Shown here piece after piece: positions 16,266-25,195 of a stretch of 64,000 nt of DNA. Under the pieces are notes generated by a model that worked only from the letters and a program-made list of their open reading frames with translations, ran no database searches and was not told the origin of the DNA. The first letter of the stretch is position 1. The number at the start of each line of letters is the position of its first letter. Made by a program: the position numbers and the translations under genes. Source of the stretch: Kitasatospora sp. Root107 (GTDB lineage: Bacteria; Actinomycetota; Actinomycetes; Streptomycetales; Streptomycetaceae); NCBI RefSeq assembly GCF_001424875.1, contig NZ_LMCT01000023.1:62001-126000 (forward strand), given 5' to 3'.

Positions 16266-16814
16266 TCAGGCGCGCCCCGCCCACTCCTCGCGGAGCAGCC
16301 CGAACAGCACCCGGTCGTACCGCTCCCCCGCCACCAGCACGGCGGCGCGGCGGCGCCCCTCCTCCTGGAAGCCGAGCCGGGTGAAGGCGCGGACGGCGCG
16401 CTCGTTGCCGCTCCAGGTGTCCAGCTCCAGGCGGTGCAGCCCGTACGCGCCGAACAGGTGGCCGACCAGCAGGGCCAGCGCCTCGGACCCGTGGCCCCGG
16501 CCCCAGTACTCCGGCTCGCCGATGGTCACGCCCAGGGTGGCGACCCCGCCGTACGGGTCCAGGTCGCGGTAGTCGGCCATGCCGATCACCCGACCGTCCG
16601 TCAGGTCCTCGACGGTGAACACCGCCGACTCGCGCGGCGACAGCCGCAGCATGGTCTCGAAGCCGAGCCCGATCGCCTCCGCCGTGACCGGCCCGAAGCA
16701 CGGGTCCCCGGCGGCGGCCAGCCGTAGCACCTCGGGGTCGTTGCGCCAGCGCAGGTGGTGTTCCGCGTCCTCGGCGCGCAGAGCGCGCAGCCTGACCAGC
16801 TTGCCTTCGAACAT
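16266..16814 (-). CDS. GNAT-family N-acetyltransferase (RimJ/RimL-like)
   Basis: 182 residues. It begins MFEGKLVRLRALRAEDAEH and has the acetyl-CoA pyrophosphate-binding loop in EPEYWGRGHGSEALALLVGH (RGHGSEA corresponds to the Q/RxxGxG/A motif A). It ends with NERAVRAFTRLGFQEEGRRR. This pattern is that of RimJ/RimL-type acetyltransferases, which acylate protein N-termini or small amines; the substrate is unknown. It is followed upstream on the same strand by a DUF998 gene. Confidence 0.88.
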   Translation of the reverse strand: MFEGKLVRLRALRAEDAEHHLRWRNDPEVLRLAAAGDPCFGPVTAEAIGLGFETMLRLSPRESAVFTVEDLTDGRVIGMADYRDLDPYGGVATLGVTIGEPEYWGRGHGSEALALLVGHLFGAYGLHRLELDTWSGNERAVRAFTRLGFQEEGRRRAAVLVAGERYDRVLFGLLREEWAGRA

Positions 16815-16843
16815 GACCACTCCCGAGTCCCGCTGACGGTGCT

Positions 16844-17500
16844 TCAGCGGGCCTGACGGTACCGGGCGGCGATCACCGAGATCCACAGCATTGCGGCGAT
16901 CACTCCGACGGCCAGGGTCAGCGTCCCGGCCCGGCCGCCGCTCATCGCCCAGGCGTTGCCGAGCACCAGCGCCGTCCCGGCCACCCGGGAGGCGATGGCG
17001 AGACCACGGCTCCCGGCGCGACGGAAGTGCCGGCCCAGCACGTAGCAGGCGGCACCGAGGGCACCGAAGGCCACCAGACCGGCCATCATGTGGCCGTAGC
17101 TGTGCCAGGTCAGCGCGGTCGGCATCCCGTACGGCGTGCCGACCGGGAATCCGTCGGCGGGGTCCATCACCAACACCCCGGCGGCGATGATCCCGATGCC
17201 GCTGAGGCGGACCAGCCGGGGCACCCAGGTGCCGCCGGCCATGCCCCGCATCACCCGGTGCAGCCCGCTCGCCCCGAGGACGGTGAGGACGCCCGAGACC
17301 AGGAAGTTGGTGATCTGGAGCCAGCCGAGCGAGCCGTTGCTCAGCGCGCTGAGCGGGTGCCGGGTGAGGTCGAAGCCCTCCCGGGCGGCGGCCTGGGCCA
17401 GCGAGACGGCTGCCCAGAGCGGGGACGCCACCACGGCGCAGGTGAGCAGCGAGCGGGTGCTGACGGCGCGGGCGGCGACGGGGAACTGAACGGTGGTCAT
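16844..17500 (-). CDS. DUF998 multi-pass membrane protein
   Basis: 218 residues with about six membrane helices. The segment GFDLTRHPLSALSNGSLGWL after the first helix is the family signature of DUF998, and WHSYGHMMAGLVAFGALGAA is also typical. Function is unknown. It is divergent from the YCII/sigma factor pair, and a large inverted repeat lies in the gap, so it is probably controlled with them. Confidence 0.87.
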   Translation of the reverse strand: MTTVQFPVAARAVSTRSLLTCAVVASPLWAAVSLAQAAAREGFDLTRHPLSALSNGSLGWLQITNFLVSGVLTVLGASGLHRVMRGMAGGTWVPRLVRLSGIGIIAAGVLVMDPADGFPVGTPYGMPTALTWHSYGHMMAGLVAFGALGAACYVLGRHFRRAGSRGLAIASRVAGTALVLGNAWAMSGGRAGTLTLAVGVIAAMLWISVIAARYRQAR

Positions 17501-17553
17501 GATCGGTGTTTCCTTCCGGGGTTCGGTTTCTCGCTGACACGTCGTCCGGGTGG

Positions 17554-17586
17554 TGTGACAGGGAATGCCCTGCGTTCCCTGTCACA
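17554..17586. promoter_or_regulatory. 12-bp inverted repeat in a divergent promoter region
   Basis: TGTGACAGGGAA (17554-17565) and TTCCCTGTCACA (17575-17586) are perfect complements separated by nine bases. Read outward, both arms give CCCTGTCACA, which resembles the TGTCACA -35 element reported for ECF41-type sigma promoters. It may therefore be two back-to-back promoters or a dimeric operator. The 13-base match at 6090-6102 supports a common regulator. Confidence 0.6.
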
Positions 17587-17644
17587 TCACTCCGTTCGAC
17601 GTACCGGCAGAAGCACCGACACGAACACCCACCGGAGGCACCCC

Positions 17645-17968
17645 ATGCGCTACCTGATGACCACCAACGCCGGCAGCTCCACCCCCGACGAGAAGCTGTT
17701 CGCCGAGATGGGCAGGTTCATCGAGGAGCTGACCGCCTCCGGCGTCCTGCTGGCCACCGGCGGTCTCGGCCCGGCCACCATCCGGGTGAGCTCCTCGGGC
17801 GACGAGATCACGGTGACCGACGGGCCGTTCGCCGAGGCCAAAGAGGCGGTGGCCGGCTTCGCGCTGGTCGAGGTCCGCTCGCAGGAGGAGGCGGTCGAGC
17901 TGGCCCGCCGGTTCCGCCGGATCGTCGGCGACGGCGAGAGCCGGATCCAGGAGGTCTTCACCTCCTGA
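17645..17968 (+). CDS. YCII/DGPF-domain protein, partner of the ECF sigma factor
   Basis: 107 residues: MRYLMTTNAGSS at the start, and the diagnostic ITVTDGPFAEAKEAVAGFAL, in which DGPF names the family. Members are small ferredoxin-like-fold proteins related to muconolactone-type isomerases and are regularly encoded next to ECF42-type sigma factors, as here. A site CCGGAGG precedes the ATG. It may provide a signal or be a target of the sigma factor. Confidence 0.93.
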   Translation: MRYLMTTNAGSSTPDEKLFAEMGRFIEELTASGVLLATGGLGPATIRVSSSGDEITVTDGPFAEAKEAVAGFALVEVRSQEEAVELARRFRRIVGDGESRIQEVFTS

Positions 17969-17980
17969 CTGAGGTCCCGT

Positions 17981-18026
17981 CAGCACACCTGCCCCGGCTT
18001 GCTCTCGAGCCGGGGCAGGTGTGCTG
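17981..18026 (+). terminator. Perfect 19-bp hairpin between the YCII gene and the sigma start codon
   Basis: CAGCACACCTGCCCCGGCT (17981-17999) pairs without mismatch with 18008-18026, loop of 8 nt. It follows the YCII stop by 12 nt and ends two bases before the ATG of the sigma gene, so it buries the only ribosome binding site (AGGTG). It can serve as a terminator and as a translational lock. Confidence 0.8.
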
Positions 18027-18028
18027 TC

Positions 18029-19990
18029 ATGGTGCCCGTGCTGGATACCCGCCGCACGATCGATGCGGTCTGGAAACTCGAGTCGGCGAAGATCATCGCC
18101 GGCCTCGCCCGGATGGTCCGCGACGTCGGCCTGGCCGAGGAGCTGGCTCAGGACGCCCTGGTCGCCGCGCTCGAACAGTGGCCGACCACCGGTGTCCCGG
18201 ACAATCCCGGCGCCTGGCTGACCACGATCGCCAGACGCCGCGCCGTCGACCACATCCGGCGCTCCCAGCTGCTGACCCGCAAACAGGAGCTGCTCGCCCA
18301 CGAGCTGGACCAGCAGTCGGACCCCGAGCCCGACGACATGCTGCGGCTGATGCTGATCTCCTGTCACCCCGTGCTGCCTACCGAGGCCAGAGCCGCCCTG
18401 ACCCTCCGGCTGCTCGGCGGCCTGACGGCGGAGGAGATCGCCCGCGCCTTCCTGGCCACCGGACCGACCGTCACCCAGCGGATCGCCACCGCCAAGCGGA
18501 CGCTGGCCGAGCAGCAGGTCTCGTTCGAGCTGCCCGGGGAGGAGGAGCTCGGCGCCCGCCTGTCCTCCGTCCTGGAAGTGATCTACCTGATCTTCAACGA
18601 GGGCTACTCGGCGACCTCGGGCGACGACCTGATGCGGCCCGGCCTGTGCCAGGAGGCACTCCGGCTCGGCCGCCTGCTGGCCGTGCTGGCCCCGCGCGAG
18701 GCCGAGGTGCACGGCCTGGTCGCGCTGATGGAGGTGCAGGCCTCCCGCTCCGCCGCCCGCACCGGCCCGTCCGGCGAACCCGTCCTGCTGCACGAGCAGA
18801 ACCGGGGCCGCTGGGACCAGTTGCTGATCCGGCGCGGCTTCACCGCGATGCTCCGGGCCCGCGAACTGGGCGGGCCGCCGGGCCCGTACGTGCTGCAGGC
18901 CGCGATCGCGGTCTGTCACGCCCAGGCCCGCACCGCCGAGGACACCGACTGGGCGCAGATCGCCGCCCTGTACGGGGCGCTGGCCCGGCTGCTGCCGACG
19001 CCGGTGGTGCAGCTGAACCGCGCCGTGGCGGTCGGCATGGCCCACGGTCCGCAGGCCGGGTTCGACCTGACCGACCCGCTGACCGGTGACCCCGCGCTGC
19101 GGGACTACCACCTGCTGCCGAGCGTCCGGGGCGACCTGCTGGCCCGGCTGGGCCGGCCTGCCGAGGCCCGGCTGGAGTTCCAGCGGGCCGCCGCGCTCAC
19201 CAGGAACGCCGCCGAACGCACCTTCCTGCTCGGCCGCGCCGAGGCCCTCGCCGCACACGTCCAGGCCGGGCCCACCCTCGGTTCGGCCACCCGCTCGTTC
19301 CTGGCCGACGCCGGGCTGGACGCCGCGACGGTCCGTTCGTACGGGCAGACCCTGCGGCGGCTCGGCCTGGCGCTCGGGGAAGGGCTGCCACTGCCCGAGC
19401 TGACGGCCAGTCAGGTGGCCGAGGTGTTCGCGACGGCCTGGGGCGGGGCGGCGGCCCGGACCTGGAACCGGCACCGGGCGGCCGTCCGTTCGTTCGCGAC
19501 ATGGGCCGAACTGGCCGGTACCGCCGACCTGTTGGAGCGCCGAGCCGAACCTCGGGGCTCCGTTCCGCCGCTCTCCCCGGGCGGGCTGGACGAGCTCTGC
19601 GACCGACCCGGCCTGGCGCTGCGCGAGCAGACCCTGTGGCGCCTGCTGCGCGAGTCGGGCGCCGGGGTGAAGGCGGTGCTGGCCCTGAACGTCGAGGATC
19701 TCGACCTGGACGACCGCACCGCCGGGCCCGGCATCGGCTGGCGCTCCGGCACCGCCCGGCTGCTCCCCCGCCTGCTGGACGGCCGCACCCGGGGCCCGCT
19801 CTTCCTCACCGACCGCCGCCCAGGCCCGGCTCGCCTCGCCACCGCGGACCTCTGCCCGGAGACCGGTCGCGCCCGGCTCTCCTACGAACGGGCCGAGTAC
19901 CTCTTCAAGCAGGCCTCCGACGGTCTGACCCTCCGTCGGCTCAAGCCCCTCAAGGGGTCGCTCAACCGGCAGCTGTCGGGCGCGAGTTGA
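18029..19990 (+). CDS. ECF42-like sigma factor fused to a degenerate tyrosine recombinase
   Basis: 653 residues. Residues 1-412 match ECF42-type sigma factors: VWKLESAKIIAGLARMVRDV, GLAEELAQDALVAALEQWP, LTAEEIARAFLATGPTVTQR and a TPR-like helical extension ending RNAAERTFLLGRAEAL. Residues about 414-653 continue in frame as an integrase-like region: a core-binding part (AAARTWNRHRAAVRSFATW) and a catalytic-domain remnant (AVLALNVEDLDLDDR, RTRGPLFLTDRRPGPARLA, RARLSYERAEYLFK). The box I Arg is Gly (residue 546), the His-x-x-Arg box reads RRLK (636-639), and the chain ends before the Tyr box, so recombinase activity should be absent. Neighbour: YCII protein. Confidence 0.85.
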   Translation: MVPVLDTRRTIDAVWKLESAKIIAGLARMVRDVGLAEELAQDALVAALEQWPTTGVPDNPGAWLTTIARRRAVDHIRRSQLLTRKQELLAHELDQQSDPEPDDMLRLMLISCHPVLPTEARAALTLRLLGGLTAEEIARAFLATGPTVTQRIATAKRTLAEQQVSFELPGEEELGARLSSVLEVIYLIFNEGYSATSGDDLMRPGLCQEALRLGRLLAVLAPREAEVHGLVALMEVQASRSAARTGPSGEPVLLHEQNRGRWDQLLIRRGFTAMLRARELGGPPGPYVLQAAIAVCHAQARTAEDTDWAQIAALYGALARLLPTPVVQLNRAVAVGMAHGPQAGFDLTDPLTGDPALRDYHLLPSVRGDLLARLGRPAEARLEFQRAAALTRNAAERTFLLGRAEALAAHVQAGPTLGSATRSFLADAGLDAATVRSYGQTLRRLGLALGEGLPLPELTASQVAEVFATAWGGAAARTWNRHRAAVRSFATWAELAGTADLLERRAEPRGSVPPLSPGGLDELCDRPGLALREQTLWRLLRESGAGVKAVLALNVEDLDLDDRTAGPGIGWRSGTARLLPRLLDGRTRGPLFLTDRRPGPARLATADLCPETGRARLSYERAEYLFKQASDGLTLRRLKPLKGSLNRQLSGAS

Positions 19991-20175
19991 CGGTGACCGA
20001 CCGCTGATGTGGCGGAACTCACCGGAGTCGCCGTACCCCTCGGCGGCAGGACAAGGGGTTTCCCCGTATCGGACGCGTCCCGCCGCCACCTACTGTCTGC
20101 GCACCGGCCATCAGCCAGGCGTCCGGTAGCCACCGGCACCGCCGGCCCGCGTCGGGCCCGCACCGCAGCACCCGT

Positions 20176-20205
20176 ACCTGCACCTGCACCTGCACCTGCA
20201 CCTGC
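20176..20205. repeat. Five tandem copies of ACCTGC
   Basis: Five perfect hexamer copies stand in the 290-bp gap between the sigma/recombinase gene and the subtilase gene, about 75 nt upstream of the subtilase start. No gene is visible in the gap. The unit count could vary between strains. Confidence 0.75.
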
Positions 20206-20281
20206 ACAGCTCCGCCCCCCCAGGGAGTGCGCCGAAGGTCGCTCCGGCCTGCCCTGGCGTGGGCTGTCGAGAGGAAACACC

Positions 20282-22075
20282 TTGAACGGTTCCAGCCGAA
20301 GACTGATATCCGCCATGGCGGTCTCCGCCGTCCTGCTCGGCGGTACCGCCACTGTGGCCGTGGCCGCTTCGCCTGCTCCGGCCGAGGCAGCACCTGCCGC
20401 GTCGGCGGCACCGGTCGAGCGTCTGATCGTCGGCTACAAGTCGACCGCTGCGGAGGCGGGTTCGGACACCGCGGCCGCCGACGACGCCAAGGCCAAGGGC
20501 GGCAAGGCCGGCAAGAAGGCGCTCAAGTTCGAGCGCCGGCTGGGCACCGGCGCCGCGCTGGTCAACCTCGGTGGCGGGCTGACCGCGGCCGACGCGGCGG
20601 CCGTCATGACGCAGTTCCGGGCCGACCCGGAGGTGGCGTACGTCGAGCCGGACGGCCGGGCGTACCCGCTGGCCACGCCGAACGACACCGAGTACGCGAA
20701 GCAGTGGGACCTGTTCGAGCCGACCGCCGGGATGAACGTGCCGGGCGCCTGGGACACCACCACGGGCGCCGGGGTGACCGTGGCCGTGATCGACACCGGC
20801 TACGTGGCGCACACCGACCTCGCCACCAACATCGTGGCGGGCTACGACTTCATCGCGGACTCCACAGCCGCCCGGGACGGGAACGGGCGCGACAACAACC
20901 CGGCCGACCAGGGTGACTGGTACGCGGCGGGCGAGTGCGGCCAGACGAAGGCCTCCAACTCCTCCTGGCACGGCACCCACGTCGCAGGCACGATCGCGGC
21001 GGTGACCGGCAACAGCAAGGGCATCGCGGGCATCGCGTACGGCGCCAAGGTGCAGCCGGTGCGTGTGCTCGGCAAGTGCGGCGGCGCGACCTCCGACATC
21101 GCCGACGCCATCACCTGGGCCTCCGGCGGTTCCGTCGCGGGTGTCCCGGCGAACGCGACGCCCGCCAAGGTGATCAACATGAGCCTCGGCGGCTCCGGCG
21201 CCTGCGGCAGCACGTACCAGAACGCGATCAACGCCGCCGTCGCGCGCGGCACCACCGTGGTGGTGTCGGCCGGCAACAGCAACGCGGACTCGAGCGGCTT
21301 CACGCCCGCCAGCTGCAACAACGTGATCAACGTCGCGGCGAGCAACCGGGCCGGCAGCCGGTCGTACTACTCCAACTACGGTGCCAGCGTGGACATCGCC
21401 GCCCCGGGCGGTGAGACCCGGAACGCGACCGACACCCCGGGGACCGTCACCACCCCGGAGAACGCCATCCTCTCCACCCTGAACACCGGGACCACCACTC
21501 CGTCGGGCGAGACGTACTCGCCGTACCAGGGCACCAGCATGGCCGCCCCGCACATCACCGGTCTGGCCGCGCTGCTGGCGGCCGCCAAGCCGACCCTGAC
21601 GCCCGCTCAGATCGAGTCGGTCATCAAGACCAACGCCCGTCCGCTGGCCGGCACTTGCACCGGTGGCTGCGGCGCCGGGCTGGCCGACGCGGCCGCGACC
21701 GTGCTGGCCGTGACCGGTACGCCCTCGGGCGGCGGTACCTTCCAGAACACCACCGACGTCGCCATCCCCGACAACGGCGCCGGCGTCACCTCGTCGATCG
21801 CGGTCACCGGCCTGACCGGCAACGCCCCGGCGACGCTCAAGGTCGCGGTCGACATCAAGCACACCTGGCGTGGTGACCTGGTCGTCGACCTGGTCGCCCC
21901 CGACGGCAGCACCTACCGCCTGCAGAACTCCTCCAGCGACAGCGCGGACAACATCATCACCACCTACACGGTGAACGCGTCCACCGAGGTCGCGAACGGT
22001 ACCTGGCGCCTGAAGGCCCAGGACGTCGCCTCGGCCGACACCGGCTACATCGACTCCTGGAGCCTCACCTTCTGA
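20282..22075 (+). CDS. Secreted subtilisin-like serine protease (S8) with P/homoB domain
   Basis: 597 residues from a TTG start, chosen because GAGAGGAAACACC precedes it and a signal peptide follows (SSRRLISAMAVSAVLLGGTA). Next come an inhibitor I9-type propeptide (about 45-130, ending DPEVAYVEPDGRAYPL), the S8 catalytic domain with Asp in VAVIDTGYVAHTD, His in SSWHGTHVAGTIAAV and Ser in GTSMAAPHITG, and a proprotein-convertase P domain at the C-terminus (TWRGDLVVDLVAPDGSTYRL). Several Cys pairs suggest disulfides. It is an extracellular protease activated by propeptide removal. Confidence 0.95.
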   Translation: MNGSSRRLISAMAVSAVLLGGTATVAVAASPAPAEAAPAASAAPVERLIVGYKSTAAEAGSDTAAADDAKAKGGKAGKKALKFERRLGTGAALVNLGGGLTAADAAAVMTQFRADPEVAYVEPDGRAYPLATPNDTEYAKQWDLFEPTAGMNVPGAWDTTTGAGVTVAVIDTGYVAHTDLATNIVAGYDFIADSTAARDGNGRDNNPADQGDWYAAGECGQTKASNSSWHGTHVAGTIAAVTGNSKGIAGIAYGAKVQPVRVLGKCGGATSDIADAITWASGGSVAGVPANATPAKVINMSLGGSGACGSTYQNAINAAVARGTTVVVSAGNSNADSSGFTPASCNNVINVAASNRAGSRSYYSNYGASVDIAAPGGETRNATDTPGTVTTPENAILSTLNTGTTTPSGETYSPYQGTSMAAPHITGLAALLAAAKPTLTPAQIESVIKTNARPLAGTCTGGCGAGLADAAATVLAVTGTPSGGGTFQNTTDVAIPDNGAGVTSSIAVTGLTGNAPATLKVAVDIKHTWRGDLVVDLVAPDGSTYRLQNSSSDSADNIITTYTVNASTEVANGTWRLKAQDVASADTGYIDSWSLTF

Positions 22076-22099
22076 GACCGCTGAACCCCTGCTGAACCG

Positions 22100-22133
22100 G
22101 GGACCTGCCGACGCACCCGCGCCGGCAGGTCCC
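22100..22133 (+). terminator. Terminator of the subtilase gene
   Basis: GGGACCTGCCG (22100-22110) pairs with CGGCAGGTCCC (22123-22133), 12-nt loop, 24 nt after the stop codon. Confidence 0.8.
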
Positions 22134-22253
22134 TGACCGTTGCCGCTGATCCGTACGTCACACTCCTGTCCAGCACCCCGTACGACCTCGTATTCTCTCG
22201 GCACCGGCGGCACCTGAGCCGGACAGGACAGACCGAGAGGCTGGTGGCCGCAC

Positions 22254-25007
22254 ATGGAACCACCCGCACGACCGGACGCCCCGACCGGGCGCGGCGAACT
22301 CGTGACGACCCTCGACGAGATGCTGCGGACCGGCGGCCGGGCCGTCCTCAGGAGCGCCACCGGCATGGGCCGGACCACGGTGGCGGAGGCGGTCGCGGCG
22401 GCCGCCGAGGCGCGCGGGGAGACCGTGCTGTGGCTGGCCCCGGAGGCCGCCGACCTCGAGGTGGCCGGCACCTCGGCCGCCGCCCTGCTGGCCTCGGTGC
22501 CCTGCGCGGCACTGGAGCGGCTGTCCAAGCCGCAGCGGCTCGCGATCGCGATGTTCCGGCGGGAGACCGAGGCCCCGGACACCGGCTGGGACCGGGTCGC
22601 CCTCCGGCTCGCGATGGTCGAGGTGCTGCGCGCGCTCGCCGCCACCGGCCCCGTCCTGCTGGTGGTGGACAACGCCCACTGGCTCGACCAGGAGAGCGCT
22701 GACCTGCTGCGCTTCGCCCTCCGCCTGGCACCGCCGAGCCTGCGGGTCCTGCTGGCCGAGTCCCTGCACCACGGCGGCGAGGTCGCCGACGCGCTCTGCG
22801 GTCTCGGCACACCCCGCGTACCGCTCCGGCCGCTGGACGCCGACGAGGTGTCAGAACTGCTCGTCCGCCGAGGACTTCCGTCCCGGCTGGCCGGCCGGGT
22901 GCACCGGGCCAGCGGCGGCAACCCGCGACTGGCGCTGGCCGTCGGCCGCTCGCTCGCCGAGGCGCCAGGACCGGCCCACCACGCGGACACCCTGCCGCTC
23001 TCCGGTGAGGCCGGAGAGCTGGCCCGGCGGCTGCTCGCCGAGGCCCCCGCCGATGCGTACCTGACCCTGCTCCACGCCGCGCTCGCCGCCCGGCCCACCA
23101 CGGCGCTGCTGCGCCGGGCCGGCCGGAACCCGGCCGAGGCCGAGGCCGCGCTGGCCGCCGCCGCCCGGGCCGGGCTGCTGACCGTACGGGACGACAACGC
23201 GGTGGTCTTCACCGCCGAGCTGCTGCCGGCCACCCTGGCGGCCGACGCCGGCTGGGCCGGGTGCGCGGCCGCCCATGCCGCGCTGGCCGCCGCCGTCGAC
23301 GACGTGGTCGAGGCGGCCCGCCACCGGGCGCTCGCCGTGGACACCGCCGACGAGGAACTGGCCGCCGAGCTCACCACGGCCGCCGCGACCTGCCGACGCC
23401 GGGGCAACCGTGCGCTGGCGGCCGAACTCGGCCTGCTGGCCGCCGAACGCACCCCCGCCGACCGGCCGGCGGCGGAGCTGGCCAGGCTGGTCGGCGCGGC
23501 CGAGGACGCGGGCTGCGCCGGCCGGGCCGACCTGGCCCGCCGGGCCGGCGCGGCGGTGCTCGCCCGCGAGGCCTCGCCCGCCGACCGGGTCCGCGCCAGA
23601 CTGGCCGTCATCGACTCGGCCGGGCAGGCGCTCGGCGATCTCGACGAGACCTTCGCGCACGTCATCGAGGACGCCGCCGGTGATCCCGCCCTGTGCGCGG
23701 CGGTGCAGCTGCGGATCGCCAACAAGCTCAACCTCTACGACGGGGACCCGGTACGCTCCCGGGCGGCCGCGGCCGAGGCGGGCGTGCTCGCGGCCGTCAG
23801 CGGCGACCGGGTGGCCGAGGCCATGGCACTCACCGCCCAGGCCAGGATGGGCCGGATCCTCGGCGACCCCGGCGCCGAACGGATCCTGGCCGAAGCGCTC
23901 GCCGTACCGGCACCCACCGACCCGCTCGGGATACTGAACTCACCCCGGTACCTGGCGGTCCGTCATGCCCTGTTCGACGACCGGCTGGCCGACGCCCGGA
24001 CCCAACTCCTGGCCCTGTTGCCCGCGGCGGAACGCTCCGGCTCCGCCGAGGACCTGTTCTCCGTGCTCCGCGCCCTCGCCGAGGTCGAGACCCGACGCGG
24101 TCGCTGCCAGAGCGCGCTCGGCTACGCCCGGCGCGCCCTCGACCTGACCAACGAGGCCGGTCTGTCGCCCGGCCCCGCCTGGTACATCGCCGCGATCGCC
24201 GAGACGGCCGGCGGCAGCTTCCGCCGCGCCGCCGGGTACGCCCGACGCGGGGTGCAGGCCTCCGAGGAGGAGCAGGACCGGGTGTTCCTGTCCCGCAACC
24301 TGCACGCGCTCGGCCTGGTCGAACTGGTCACCGGCGATCCGGTGAAGGCGGTCACCACACTCCGCAGAGTGGGCGGCTCGGAGGCGGGGCAGCAGGTCGT
24401 CGACCCCTCGGTGCTGCGCTGGCACGGCGAACTCGCCGAGGCCCTGGTGGCCACGGACGCCCCCGAGGAGGCGGCGGACCTGCTCGACGGCGTACGCCCG
24501 GTCGCCGAGCGGCTCGGCCGGACCACCGTGCTGGCGGCACTCGACCGGGCGCAGGCGCTCTGCCTGGCAGCGGCCGGCGATCCGGCCGCCGCCGTCGACC
24601 TGCTGGAGCAGACCGCCGCGCGGTTCGCCGAGGCGGACCTTCCACTGGAGCGCGGCCGGACCCTGCTCGCGCTGGCCCGGGTCGAACGCCGCCGCCGCAG
24701 ACGGGCGCCGGCCCGGGCGGCCCTGCAGGCAGCGACCGAGGTGTTCACCCTCGCCGGAGCCAGACCCTGGCTGGACATCACCACCGAGGCCCCGTCCGTA
24801 CCGGACACCGGCCTGCTCCGCCCCACCACCCTCACCGAGGCCGAACTCCGGCTGGCCGTCCTGGTCGGCGAGGGCGCGAGCAACCAGGAGGCCGCCGCCA
24901 AGCTCTTTCTCAGCGTCAAGACCGTGGAGGCCCGGCTCACCCGGATCTACCAGAAGCTCGACGTACGGTCCCGGGCCCAGCTGGCCACCGCGCTGCGCAC
25001 CCGCTGA
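22254..25007 (+). CDS. Large LuxR-family (LAL) ATP-binding transcriptional regulator
   Basis: 917 residues. The N-terminal part is an AAA/STAND-type ATPase with a P-loop-like LRSATGMGRTTVAEAV, in which the Lys of Walker A is replaced by Arg, and Walker B in VLLVVDNAHWLDQES. A long Ala-rich helical (TPR-like) middle region follows. The last 60 residues are a LuxR HTH: LTEAELRLAVLVGEGASNQE and LFLSVKTVEARLTRIYQKLD. Such regulators often control secondary metabolism or sugar use. Neighbouring genes give no obvious target. Its Ala content is very high. Confidence 0.92.
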   Translation: MEPPARPDAPTGRGELVTTLDEMLRTGGRAVLRSATGMGRTTVAEAVAAAAEARGETVLWLAPEAADLEVAGTSAAALLASVPCAALERLSKPQRLAIAMFRRETEAPDTGWDRVALRLAMVEVLRALAATGPVLLVVDNAHWLDQESADLLRFALRLAPPSLRVLLAESLHHGGEVADALCGLGTPRVPLRPLDADEVSELLVRRGLPSRLAGRVHRASGGNPRLALAVGRSLAEAPGPAHHADTLPLSGEAGELARRLLAEAPADAYLTLLHAALAARPTTALLRRAGRNPAEAEAALAAAARAGLLTVRDDNAVVFTAELLPATLAADAGWAGCAAAHAALAAAVDDVVEAARHRALAVDTADEELAAELTTAAATCRRRGNRALAAELGLLAAERTPADRPAAELARLVGAAEDAGCAGRADLARRAGAAVLAREASPADRVRARLAVIDSAGQALGDLDETFAHVIEDAAGDPALCAAVQLRIANKLNLYDGDPVRSRAAAAEAGVLAAVSGDRVAEAMALTAQARMGRILGDPGAERILAEALAVPAPTDPLGILNSPRYLAVRHALFDDRLADARTQLLALLPAAERSGSAEDLFSVLRALAEVETRRGRCQSALGYARRALDLTNEAGLSPGPAWYIAAIAETAGGSFRRAAGYARRGVQASEEEQDRVFLSRNLHALGLVELVTGDPVKAVTTLRRVGGSEAGQQVVDPSVLRWHGELAEALVATDAPEEAADLLDGVRPVAERLGRTTVLAALDRAQALCLAAAGDPAAAVDLLEQTAARFAEADLPLERGRTLLALARVERRRRRRAPARAALQAATEVFTLAGARPWLDITTEAPSVPDTGLLRPTTLTEAELRLAVLVGEGASNQEAAAKLFLSVKTVEARLTRIYQKLDVRSRAQLATALRTR

Positions 25008-25195
25008 CGGAGCGTCAGTCCGGATGCCCGGACCGTGAAGTCGGGCCTTCGCCGGGCACCTGTATGTTGATCAGCCGCCGGCCCGGGCCGGTGACCGGGC
25101 CGCGGAAATCGGGTCGCTGTCGCCGGGGGAGCAGGACAGACTTCGGCGTCGAGGCCGAACAGCCGCTCATCGTCTCAACGTTCGAAGGATTTCGG

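Noticed and set aside
17999..19990. Integrase part as a sign of an integrated prophage or conjugative element
   Set aside because: No other phage or plasmid gene, attachment-site repeat or excisionase is nearby, and the recombinase residues are lost.
20176..20205. CRISPR-like array
   Set aside because: Hexamer units without spacers; no cas genes in the window.
20111..23731. Minus-strand open frame of 1206 codons across the subtilase and LAL genes
   Set aside because: Ser/Ala/Arg-rich shadow of two well-supported plus-strand genes.
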